A DNA stretch of 64,000 nucleotides from Nostoc parmelioides FACHB-3921. GTDB taxonomy: Bacteria > Cyanobacteriota > Cyanobacteriia > Cyanobacteriales > Nostocaceae. Below the pieces are notes generated by a model. It saw only the letters and a program-made list of their open reading frames with translations, was not told where the DNA came from and made no database searches. Each line of letters begins with the position of its first letter. Position 1 is the stretch's first letter. Of the stretch, positions 16,624 through 25,050 are shown in pieces. Both the position numbers and the translations under genes were made by a program. Location: contig NZ_JACJQL010000010.1 in the NCBI RefSeq assembly GCF_014696625.1, positions 92,111 through 156,110 on the forward strand, given 5' to 3'.

Positions 16624-18183
16624 TTAGGAATCGGAACCCTGTTTGTCTTCAAAACGTCTGACTATCCGAGAAAGTTCCGCTTTCTCGTCAATACTAACGC
16701 GGGTTGGAGAGCCACTGACAATTCTTTCGTAGTTACGGAAAGAATCTTGAATTTCTGGACCATCTGCCGTGATATTATATTCTCTAATTCCTTTGTCGTG
16801 CCAGGAACCTCTCATCTTAAATACGTTAATTGCCCTTGACATTTCCCCACGAATCTCTACGTACTGTAGCATTAAGATTGTGTCGGTAATTGTAGAGATG
16901 TGAGAGTCAGTTATGGAATGAGATCCCATAAATTGGTCAGTTGTGTTAGTAAAGAAGCCAGTAATTTCTTCTTGTTTGGCATAACCTGTAACACCAATAA
17001 CAAACTGTCGGAAGGCATTATTACTGACACCTCTAGCTAGTGCTGACAGGGAATCAATAGCAATTCGTGCTGGTTTAAAATAGGCAATTTCGGACTTAAT
17101 AATCTGTAAGTGGTCTTCTAACCCAGTTGATTCTGGATAGGTACAAATAATCTTCAGTAGACCTTGGCTTTCTAATTCTTCAAAATCAATACCCCAAGAA
17201 TAAGCATTCCGAGATAGTTGAGCACGTGATTCTTCATAAGCAAATAATATTGCTCGCTCGTTGTTGACGCAGCCGTTTTGTAAGAATTTACTCACTAACA
17301 GGGTTTTACCTGTACCTGTAGCGCCTGTGGCTAAAATAATTGAGTCTTTGAAGAACCCACCACCGCACATTCCATCTAGAGTTTTGACACCAGAAGAAAC
17401 CCGGACATTAGAAGACCTTTGAGTCAAGCGCATTGCTCCTAATGGGAAAATGTTCACGCCATCATTGGTAATTGTGAAAGGATACTCACCTTTCATGTGA
17501 GTTGTACCACGCAATTTCAGTATTTCAATGGTGCGGCGGCGACGTTCTCCTTCTAAAACGTTACGGGCTATGACCACGTTATCGGAAACAAATTCTTCTA
17601 CACCAAAGGAGGCTACTGGCCCGTATTCTTCACTGCGTTCGGTGGTAATTATTGTAGTGACATTAAGTTGTTTGAGACGGGCTACTAGGCGAAAAATCTC
17701 TCGACGCACCACTCCCACGGCTTCATACTGCTGGAATACGGCGGTAATGGAGTCGATGGATACTCTTTTGGCTTTGTATTTGCGAATTGCATACTGCAAG
17801 CGCTCAATTAATGCGGAAAGGTCAAAGTTACCGACAATATCTTGACCTTCTGGGTCTGGAGATGCGTCCAGAATAAATAATTTACCCTCATTAATTAGGC
17901 GTTGTAAGTTCCAGCCAAAAATATGAGCATTTTTGATGATGTCACTGGGCGATTCTTCAAAGGTGACAAATACACCTGGTTCATCAAAGAAGCTGATACC
18001 GTTAAAGAGAAACTGTAGAGATAATAAAGTTTTGCCTGTTCCAGAGGTTCCACTGACTAAAGTAGTTCTACCGACTGGTAAACCGCCATGACTGATATCG
18101 TCAAAGCCTTCAATCATTGTGCGAATTTTTTCTACACCATTACCAGATGTATTTTGTTGTTCCTGCTGCTCTTTCTCACTCAT
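16624..18183 (-). CDS. kaiC: Circadian clock ATPase/kinase KaiC
   Basis: 519 residues with two RecA-like domains. CI has the P-loop GTSGTGKT at 45-52 and the catalytic pair in FVTFEESPSD. CII has the P-loop GATGTGKT and the pair in LFAYEESRAQ. The phosphorylation site is intact: DSHISTITD places the Ser/Thr pair at Ser430 and Thr431, equivalent to the known S431/T432. KaiC hexamers cycle through phosphorylation to keep circadian time and gate transcription. A 74-bp gap separates it from kaiB, in the order kaiA-kaiB-kaiC on the minus strand. Confidence 0.98.
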   Translation of the reverse strand: MSEKEQQEQQNTSGNGVEKIRTMIEGFDDISHGGLPVGRTTLVSGTSGTGKTLLSLQFLFNGISFFDEPGVFVTFEESPSDIIKNAHIFGWNLQRLINEGKLFILDASPDPEGQDIVGNFDLSALIERLQYAIRKYKAKRVSIDSITAVFQQYEAVGVVRREIFRLVARLKQLNVTTIITTERSEEYGPVASFGVEEFVSDNVVIARNVLEGERRRRTIEILKLRGTTHMKGEYPFTITNDGVNIFPLGAMRLTQRSSNVRVSSGVKTLDGMCGGGFFKDSIILATGATGTGKTLLVSKFLQNGCVNNERAILFAYEESRAQLSRNAYSWGIDFEELESQGLLKIICTYPESTGLEDHLQIIKSEIAYFKPARIAIDSLSALARGVSNNAFRQFVIGVTGYAKQEEITGFFTNTTDQFMGSHSITDSHISTITDTILMLQYVEIRGEMSRAINVFKMRGSWHDKGIREYNITADGPEIQDSFRNYERIVSGSPTRVSIDEKAELSRIVRRFEDKQGSDS

Positions 18184-18257
18184 CGGTTGCTAATAATGGG
18201 GTGCTATCCCCAGTTTTTATATGACTAAAGTTGGTAGATTATTTTTAACACCAAAGA

Positions 18258-18584
18258 TTAAAGATTACTTTGTGCTTCCCAATCTTCTTCTGTTAGTTCT
18301 TCATACAACAAATCTAAACCTATCAGAACTCTTTCACGATCTGAAAGATCACCAATAATTTTGCGGACTGGTGGGGGTAAAATCTTTGATAATGTCGGGG
18401 TGGCTAATATTTTATCTTCTTCTGCCAATTGTGGGTTTTTCAGTACATCAATTACTTTTAGGGCATAAATACCTTGAAACTCCTGTTCTAAAATATTTTT
18501 GAGTGTTTTTAACGCCCTGACTGAATTTGGTGTGTTGCCTGCTACGTAAAGCTTGAGGACGTATGTCTTTCTGGCTTTATTCAT
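18258..18584 (-). CDS. kaiB: Circadian clock protein KaiB
   Basis: 108 residues from the ATG at 18584 ([20 protein letters not shown]). An in-frame extension to 18614 adds ten residues not found in KaiB proteins. KaiB switches to a thioredoxin-like fold, binds the KaiC CI ring and sequesters KaiA to start dephosphorylation. [20 protein letters not shown] is the characteristic C-terminal half. The acidic tail (ELTEEDWEA) is typical. It lies between kaiA (105 bp upstream) and kaiC. Confidence 0.97.
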
Positions 18585-18689
18585 AAAGGTAGATGATAGA
18601 AGTAAGCATTTCAATATAAGGTATCTTCATGAATTTTGTAGTCAGTTACGGTTATTTTTTGTGACCACTTATGGTGTAGGGAAATTCTA

Positions 18690-18998
18690 TTATTTAAAGA
18701 GCGCCCCTCTGTAGGCTTCACAAAGATGAGCCAGGATATCTATCAGGGTGAGGCGATAATCCATTAAAGTTTCGTCACCTCTGCCCTCTAGTCTTAGCTG
18801 CTTCGAAAATTCATCAATTAGTTCCATATGAATTTCAATAATTTCTGGCACAGGAATATTAGCACAAAATACTGCATTGATAAATTTATCAATTTTTTCT
18901 TTTAATGCTTTGTCTGTAGTAAAGTAACTTAAAAGAATTTGGCGATAATCTGATTTGAGTTGCTGCAATAATACTTGCTGATCAACTTCTTGAGTCAT
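18690..18998 (-). CDS. kaiA: Circadian clock protein KaiA, short form
   Basis: 102 residues matching only the C-terminal KaiC-binding four-helix domain of KaiA: YRQILLSYFTTDKALKEKID, VPEIIEIHMELIDEFSKQL, MDYRLTLIDILAHLCEAY. The N-terminal pseudo-receiver of unicellular KaiA (about 284 residues in total) is missing, as known for Anabaena. The truncated protein is sufficient to stimulate KaiC autophosphorylation, but it would lack quinone/redox input through the N-terminal domain. The upstream 0.9 kb shows no recognisable remnant of that domain in frame. Confidence 0.95.
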   Translation of the reverse strand: MTQEVDQQVLLQQLKSDYRQILLSYFTTDKALKEKIDKFINAVFCANIPVPEIIEIHMELIDEFSKQLRLEGRGDETLMDYRLTLIDILAHLCEAYRGALFK

Positions 18999-19906
18999 GT
19001 GCTGACGAACCTACTGTGCTTATTGCTTTTGGCATACGAATAAGGAGATTTACTGAAGAAATTTCCGTTAGTCTCTAGTTTTAACCATCTCAGTAAGTGA
19101 TAGGTTTTTGTACTGATGGCAGCAAATAGAGACAAGAGGGATGGGGAAATGTTTGTAGACCACCTTACATTCCACGGCCGTGCGCGTAATACTGCACCAG
19201 TAGCTAGTTTTAGTGGATGATCTAAATTTTCTTTAACATCTGGTGGAAGAATCAATATTAATAGTAGCATTTACATACTTGTGTATTTTGCAATCACCGT
19301 CATCCATAGAGGTATGAAAATTAGTGAAAATAATCGGTATTTTTTAAATTAGTAATCCCATTGTTAAAAGATACTCTATGTCAAAATATAGAGCTATGGC
19401 TTTTTACTCATTGCTCTATCTGTAATAGTAAATAAGTAAAAGGATTACGATTTGTAAAGTCGTTCATTATCGAAAACACGTTAGCTAATTGATGATTTAC
19501 AAATGTACATCTATCTGAATAGAGATTTCCGATTCTGCTCCCTGATAAGATACTTAAACGGAATTAAAGTATTGTCGCATTCCCAATCATTATAATTCCT
19601 CAAGGTTCTAAAGCGAATGTTTGGAGCCATAATTGTTCTAGCCGTCGTTATCAACAAAAAAATTGAATCATCTGTAGAAAACTGGCGTGCTAATCTTGCC
19701 AGAGTTCGGAGGAGCAAAGGAAAATGTCACCGCTCTGAAAGCTAGTGAATGCAAATAGTAGTGTTCGAGAGAACCAATCTATTGTTTCAATAGTGTTAAA
19801 GCTCTACCAAAATCTCTTATATGAGTCTTCTTAAAAGATATTGCCTTTGGCAGTAACACTATCTGCTCCAATGCTTATGGTGGAGCCAGAGGCTTTCAGA
19901 GGAAGA
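18999..19906. promoter_or_regulatory. Divergent kaiA / hybrid kinase intergenic region
   Basis: About 0.9 kb between the divergent kaiA and histidine kinase genes, presumably holding both promoters. A 91-codon minus frame (18995-19270) overlaps kaiA by ATGA, and a 68-codon frame lies at 19511-19717. Neither has recognisable motifs, and both have low-complexity, basic compositions, so they are not called. No repeat array or RNA gene was recognised. Confidence 0.5.
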
Positions 19907-22900
19907 ATGATCCCCCAAAGCCTTATGTCAATGCTACAGTATCCGCTTGATGAATTTCTAGCCAATGTAACCAGTTGCCTAGAAACAAGTACTCTGGCAA
20001 TGGTGCTGGAGATTTTTGAGCAACAGCAATGCGATGGGCGTTCGCGTAGCGTCTCAAAGAGAAGCGCCGACTTAGGCGATCGCTTGGTGATAGTAAATGA
20101 GCAGCAATGCCCCGTTGGGTTGCTGCACTCTGGCCAGCTAGCACGAAAGTTGTTAGCAGCCACAGGTAACGAACTATTTTTAAACTTACAACAGCCACTG
20201 TCAACTTTTAGTCAAGCCTTAATTGAACCAATACAGATATTACCAGCCAGCCATAGTGTAGAGCAATTAGGCGTATTTTGGCGGTATCATCAAGCCCATA
20301 ACGGAGAATATGCACTGGTTGATGGAGAAGGTAAATTCTTGGGGATTCTCGACAGTGTGCGTTTATTGGCAGCATTGGCAAAGGAGCAAACAGCGAATCA
20401 TCCTCATACACCTAACTGTACATATGATGATGTCGAGGCTGGTTTGAGGGGATCACCTACGGGAGGTGGCACGCCATCCCTACATTCATTGCGGGATGTT
20501 GCGCGTTCTCTGCGAGAGGTACCACCAGCCTCCAGAAGTGAGCAACTCCAACCATTGGTACAGTTATTAGAGCGCCTACCTTGGCCTTTAATGTTGCAAA
20601 CCAGTGCCGGTGAGGTGTTAACACGAAATTTAGCTTGGTGGCAACAATTGGGAGCGTTGAAAGATCCAGAGGGTGTGCGTCAACAAGTGGAAGCAATTTT
20701 GGCAGCTACCAGGATTAAACAGCCAGAATATGTTGGTCAAAGAAGTACCACAGGCACACATCATATTCAAGGCTATGAGCAAGTAGGAGAGGAGTTAGCT
20801 CAAATACCAGCCACAGGTTTGCTACCCCTATCACCCTACGAACCAACAACCAGCGCCAAAACTAGCTCTAGTCGCTGCTTTTTAGATAGTCAAATGGGTA
20901 CTTGTACCTGTGTGGTAGAAGTGCAGAACGGACAGGAGCGAGTTTGGCAGTTTGCCAAAATTCTGTTAGATAATACTGATTTAAAATTGCCCAACACCGA
21001 TGATTTATGGCTGGTGTTGGCGACGGATGTCACAGAACAGCAGCAACTTTGTAAAGAACTTGCAGCTAAAAACGCTGATCTGATTCAGTTAAATCGCTTA
21101 AAAGATGAATTTTTAGCTTGTATTAGTCATGAGTTGAAAACACCCTTAACGGCAGTTTTAGGCTTATCGCGGTTGCTGGTAGACCAGCAGTTGGGGGAAC
21201 TCAACGAACGCCAAGCCCGTTATGCGGGGCTAATTCACCAAAGTGGTCGCCATCTGATGAGCGTGGTGAATGACATTTTGGATTTAACCCGCATGGAAAC
21301 AGGGCAAATGGAATTGACCCCGGTACCAGTGAGTATTCGGGCTGTGTGCGATCGCGCTCTTTCCGAAGCCAAAGCGATCCATAATCAAACTAGTAAAGGC
21401 AGCACCACAGAAGCCACTCGCCAATCTACCCCTGAATTTACCCTTTCAATTGAACTAGATTTAGACCAGATAGTGGCTGATGAGTTGCGTCTGCGCCAAA
21501 TGCTGGTTCACCTGTTGTCTAACGCTTTCAAATTTACAGAAATATCCGGCGAAATTGGCTTAAGAGTAAGTCACTGGGAAGGATGGATTGCCTTTACAGT
21601 TTGGGATACAGGAATTGGTATTCCCGAACACCAACAACATTTAATCTTTCAAAAGTTCCAACAATTAGAAAATCCTCTGACTCGCCAATTTGAAGGTACA
21701 GGCTTAGGACTGGTCTTAACTAGGGCTTTAGCTCGTCTCCACGGCGGTGATGTCAGCTTTTTGTCGCGGGAAGGTAAAGGCAGTCAATTTACCTTGTTGT
21801 TACCACCTAGCCCACCCAGCAGTGGTTTTGCTGAGTCGGAAGTGGAAGTGGAAAATATACCCACCTCCAACACCCGCAATCGAGTAATTAATACTGGACA
21901 AAATCATCCAGTTTCCTGCCAAAGATTAGTCTTGGTAGTGGAAGCCGTAGCCCGATATATAGAAGATTTAACCGACCAACTCAAAACTTTAGGCTATCGA
22001 GTAGTAATTGCTCGTTCAGGAACAGAAGCTGTGGAAAAAGCCCGGCGTTTGCAACCAAAAGCCATCTTTTTAAATCCCCTGTTACCTTTGCTGTCTGGTT
22101 GGGATGTGCTGACTTTGCTAAAATCCGATGGTGCAACTCGTCATATTCCGGTAGTTGTGACTGCTACAGGCGCAGAAAAAGACATAGCCTTTGCTAACCG
22201 CGCCGATGGTTTCCTCAGCTTGCCAGTAGAGCAGCAATCTCTGACACCATTGTTAGATAAATTATGTGGCAAACCGACGGTGCAGTCACTAGGTTTAGGG
22301 ATTAATGAAAGGAATCAATCAAAAAAGACTTTACGGATTCTGCGGTTAGTTGATGTGGAACTGGAATCTATCAATCCCCATCCTTCACTACAGCAACACC
22401 GGGTGATTGAAGTGGATGATTTAGACCAAGCCGAACTTTTAGCGAGGGTTTGGCAGTTTGATGTTATTTTGTTGGATGTAGAAACTTCTCTAGCCCAAAC
22501 TTATTTACAACAATTAACTCAGCATCCCCGCCTAGCGGCTTTACCGCTAGTAACTTGTGATGTGGAAACAACCTTGGCTGCTTCCCAAATCCCTGGTCTT
22601 TCCGTGTTTCCTTGTTTAACACCCCGTGTGAGAGATCAGGACTATGATCTAGGCAAAGGCAAAGTAGATCCCTTGCTATCTGTGCTACAAATCGCCTCTG
22701 GTGTCTGCTACCCACCAAGTATCTTCGTAGTAGACTTGGCCATGCTAGAGGATTTACCACAAACCAGGCGCAAATCAGCCAAGGGTTCTGGTACAGAGAG
22801 AAAAACTGTCAGCCGTGGGGAAGTTGCAGAACGGGGAACTGAATGGTTCCAAGCTTTAATTCAGTACTTACAAACAGCCGGCTTAAAAGCCACTATGGCG

Positions 22901-23236
22901 CGCTGTTGGGCAGAAGTATTACAACAAATTGGCCATAATAGCGTTGATTTACTGCTAATTTGTCTAGGCGAATCAGCCATCCATCCAGAAGCAGTAAGTG
23001 CTTTGAAAGCACTACAGGATTTACCTTGCAATTTGCCACCGATTTTAGTTATTGACCAACAACTAAGTCGCTCTCAAGTTACTTCTCGCAGTAAACTGAC
23101 TCATGCCAAAAAGCAGGAATCTGAATCTATCGCGGGTGTGGCAAAAGCGATCGCTACCCAAATTGTCCCACGTTCCATCTCAATGGAAGATTTATTAACT
23201 CAAATTCATCAAACGTTGACTCTCAATGAACGGTAG
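19907..23236 (+). CDS. Hybrid histidine kinase with CBS-like and PAS-like input and degenerate receivers
   Basis: About 1109 residues from the ATG at 19907, which follows AGAGGAAG; a TTG at 19841 opens the same frame. Order: two CBS-like units (about 1-165), a PAS-like region (about 215-370) ending DVTEQQQL, HisKA with SHELKTPL (His408), HATPase with VWDTGIGIP and GTGLGLVLT, then three receiver-like domains. In the first receiver the phospho-Asp position is Asn723 (FLNPLLP) and the acidic pair is VE. The second keeps Asp857 (ILLDVE). The third has no Asp (LLLICLGES). It is divergent from kaiA, so a role in clock input or output is plausible but unproven. Two repeat-like segments (about 20032-20085 and 20445-20535) are inserted in frame in the N-terminal part. 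Confidence 0.88.
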   Translation: MIPQSLMSMLQYPLDEFLANVTSCLETSTLAMVLEIFEQQQCDGRSRSVSKRSADLGDRLVIVNEQQCPVGLLHSGQLARKLLAATGNELFLNLQQPLSTFSQALIEPIQILPASHSVEQLGVFWRYHQAHNGEYALVDGEGKFLGILDSVRLLAALAKEQTANHPHTPNCTYDDVEAGLRGSPTGGGTPSLHSLRDVARSLREVPPASRSEQLQPLVQLLERLPWPLMLQTSAGEVLTRNLAWWQQLGALKDPEGVRQQVEAILAATRIKQPEYVGQRSTTGTHHIQGYEQVGEELAQIPATGLLPLSPYEPTTSAKTSSSRCFLDSQMGTCTCVVEVQNGQERVWQFAKILLDNTDLKLPNTDDLWLVLATDVTEQQQLCKELAAKNADLIQLNRLKDEFLACISHELKTPLTAVLGLSRLLVDQQLGELNERQARYAGLIHQSGRHLMSVVNDILDLTRMETGQMELTPVPVSIRAVCDRALSEAKAIHNQTSKGSTTEATRQSTPEFTLSIELDLDQIVADELRLRQMLVHLLSNAFKFTEISGEIGLRVSHWEGWIAFTVWDTGIGIPEHQQHLIFQKFQQLENPLTRQFEGTGLGLVLTRALARLHGGDVSFLSREGKGSQFTLLLPPSPPSSGFAESEVEVENIPTSNTRNRVINTGQNHPVSCQRLVLVVEAVARYIEDLTDQLKTLGYRVVIARSGTEAVEKARRLQPKAIFLNPLLPLLSGWDVLTLLKSDGATRHIPVVVTATGAEKDIAFANRADGFLSLPVEQQSLTPLLDKLCGKPTVQSLGLGINERNQSKKTLRILRLVDVELESINPHPSLQQHRVIEVDDLDQAELLARVWQFDVILLDVETSLAQTYLQQLTQHPRLAALPLVTCDVETTLAASQIPGLSVFPCLTPRVRDQDYDLGKGKVDPLLSVLQIASGVCYPPSIFVVDLAMLEDLPQTRRKSAKGSGTERKTVSRGEVAERGTEWFQALIQYLQTAGLKATMARCWAEVLQQIGHNSVDLLLICLGESAIHPEAVSALKALQDLPCNLPPILVIDQQLSRSQVTSRSKLTHAKKQESESIAGVAKAIATQIVPRSISMEDLLTQIHQTLTLNER

Positions 23237-23384
23237 CGTCAATCTATAGGTGTTTTTTTCCCAGTACCAAATTTTACGGCTGAAATGCTTACACTGTAAG
23301 CTGTTGAATCTGTTTAGGTTCGGTATGAGGTTGACGCGATCGCTTGAATCTTTTGCCAGAGTGGCTTTTTCGCTATTTTTTAAG

Positions 23385-23486
23385 ATGCTACTCTTGACAA
23401 CCCAATGGCTGAAAAGCTACCTTAGTTTCGGATTGACGCAACCGCACCTTGAAAACTAAATACAGTAAGCCTTCTAGACCCCGGCA
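23385..23486 (+). promoter_or_regulatory. Probable CRISPR leader
   Basis: About 100 bp directly upstream of the first repeat, including GACGCAACCGCACCTTGAAA and ACTAAATACA. Leaders of this wording (CGCACCTTGAAAA shortly before the first repeat) are common at cyanobacterial arrays. It lies at the end opposite the degenerate terminal repeat, which fixes the array orientation as rightward. A 69-codon frame crossing it (23250-23459) is not considered a gene. Confidence 0.6.
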
Positions 23487-24308
23487 GTTTTAATTAACAA
23501 AAATCCCTATCAGGGATTGAAACTTGCTGGCTATATTAATCAGCGAATTAGTACCGGGCGTTTTAATTAACAAAAATCCCTATCAGGGATTGAAACAACT
23601 TGTTCCTCAAACTGGGCAGCCCAAAATAAATCACATCCATGTTTTAATTAACAAAAATCCCTATCAGGGATTGAAACAATTGCTCTTAGATCCCAGTTAA
23701 AACATGAAGTATGTTTTAATTAACAAAAATCCCTATCAGGGATTGAAACTACGTGGCTGGGCAGAACTGCCGCAGAGGGCAAGGTTTTAATTAACAAAAA
23801 TCCCTATCAGGGATTGAAACTTCTTTGGCGAATGTGCCTCCAAATTTGAGCCAAGTTTTAATTAACAAAAATCCCTATCAGGGATTGAAACCTGGAAAGA
23901 GTACTCTAAGGAGGAACTACGGGAGAGTTTTAATTAACAAAAATCCCTATCAGGGATTGAAACTTTAAAGCTTGTTGTAGTTCTTGGCGTGTCATCGTTT
24001 TAATTAACAAAAATCCCTATCAGGGATTGAAACGTACTATCTGCCTTGGGTTCACTAAGTATTTCTGCTGTTTTAATTAACAAAAATCCCTATCAGGGAT
24101 TGAAACACCTGGAGCTAGTCGAGGGGGTGAAAGTAATAAAGTTTTAATTAACAAAAATCCCTATCAGGGATTGAAACATGATTTTAGCTCCTTTAAAAAT
24201 TAATTAAGTGTTTAAGTTTTAATTAACAAAAATCCCTATCAGGGATTGAAACTGGACGTAATGCACCCCAGACTTCCAAATACCTTTAGTTTTAACTAAC
24301 AAAAATCC
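23487..24308 (+). CRISPR. CRISPR array, 11 full repeats plus one truncated repeat
   Basis: Eleven identical 37-bp repeats start GTTTTAATTAAC and end GGGATTGAAAC, with an internal ATCCC/GGGAT palindrome. They begin at 23487, 23560, 23641, 23713, 23784, 23855, 23927, 23997, 24070, 24141 and 24216. A twelfth unit at 24289-24308 keeps only about 20 bp, with one change. The eleven spacers are 36, 44, 35, 34, 34, 35, 33, 36, 34, 38 and 36 bp. All are different and none was seen to match elsewhere in the window. The terminal GAAAC and the decayed last repeat put the leader on the left. No cas gene is present, so processing must use Cas proteins encoded elsewhere. The subtype cannot be decided from the repeat alone. 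Confidence 0.99.
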
Positions 24309-24463
24309 TCAAATATCACCAATGTAAAAAATAACATTTTTTTAAAATTTACTGCCTATATTTATTTACAAACAAAAGTTAGGTGATCATTCCATTAAAG
24401 ATATGTTCATGGTAAATTTTTAACAGTGTGTTCTACTCGTCTCACCTCATCAATATCTCCACT

Positions 24464-24874
24464 ATGAACATCGACCGATTGCAGGAACTTAAGCAGAAAC
24501 TAACTATTGAAGCAGACTTGTCCGCGATCTGGTCATTTTATATGGATTCTTTTGTGGATGATACTGAATTTATAGAACTGGGTGAGCCTAAATATAATGA
24601 ATATCTAGATGCTGTCATCCACAAAACTTGTGAGCAAATGTTTGGCAGGGTCATCAAGATTACTGACTTTTTGACAATCTACATTGCACAGTATGGTTTT
24701 TTCCATGCCCCTTTTTGGGCTGAAAAACGTATTGGCGGTGTGATTTATTTCGAGGATCTCAAAATTGGCTTAATTGCCGTATCTGCGGATTATCCTCCTA
24801 CAGATGAAGTTAAGTATTCACGGTTTTCTGAGGTTATGCAATTGCCTACATCTAATCGTCTTGATCTCAACTGA
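24464..24874 (+). CDS. Hypothetical protein downstream of the CRISPR array
   Basis: 136 residues from ATG 24464 (MNIDRLQELKQKL); the frame opens at 24428, giving 12 more. It is acidic overall, with a helical N-terminus, aromatic-rich middle (WSFYMDSFVDD, YIAQYGFFHAPFWAEKRIGG) and a strand-like C-terminal part. There is no signal peptide, membrane helix or known catalytic motif. The FHAPFW and GGVIYFEDLKIGLIAV patterns look like a compact folded domain. It begins about 155 bp after the last CRISPR repeat but has no Cas features. Size and composition resemble small immunity or stress proteins, which is only an impression. Confidence 0.6.
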   Translation: MNIDRLQELKQKLTIEADLSAIWSFYMDSFVDDTEFIELGEPKYNEYLDAVIHKTCEQMFGRVIKITDFLTIYIAQYGFFHAPFWAEKRIGGVIYFEDLKIGLIAVSADYPPTDEVKYSRFSEVMQLPTSNRLDLN

Positions 24875-25050
24875 TAAAAGCACAACGCATCAATCCCACT
24901 AATATGTAATTATCACTGCGCCGCTATCTTGTTTTAATTTAATGCAATAAACTTTGGCTCAGATTGAAGTACTTTAAGTTGGTCTTTGGACAGGCTTATT
25001 CGCTCTTGAAGGCTAAATTTATTTGCACACAAAATTCTCATTCAAAAGAT

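Noticed and set aside
18995..19270. 91-codon frame overlapping kaiA by ATGA
   Set aside because: The product has no resemblance to the KaiA N-terminal domain, is basic and hydrophobic in patches, and lacks a ribosome site.
19511..19717. 68-codon minus frame between kaiA and the kinase
   Set aside because: No recognisable motif or ribosome site, and nothing to distinguish it from chance in an AT-rich gap.
23250..23459. 69-codon frame directly before the CRISPR array
   Set aside because: It lies across the presumed leader, has no ribosome site and no family features.
24309..24463. Search for cas genes beside the array
   Set aside because: No reading frame near the array or elsewhere in the window has Cas1, Cas2, Cas3, Cas10 or RAMP features.
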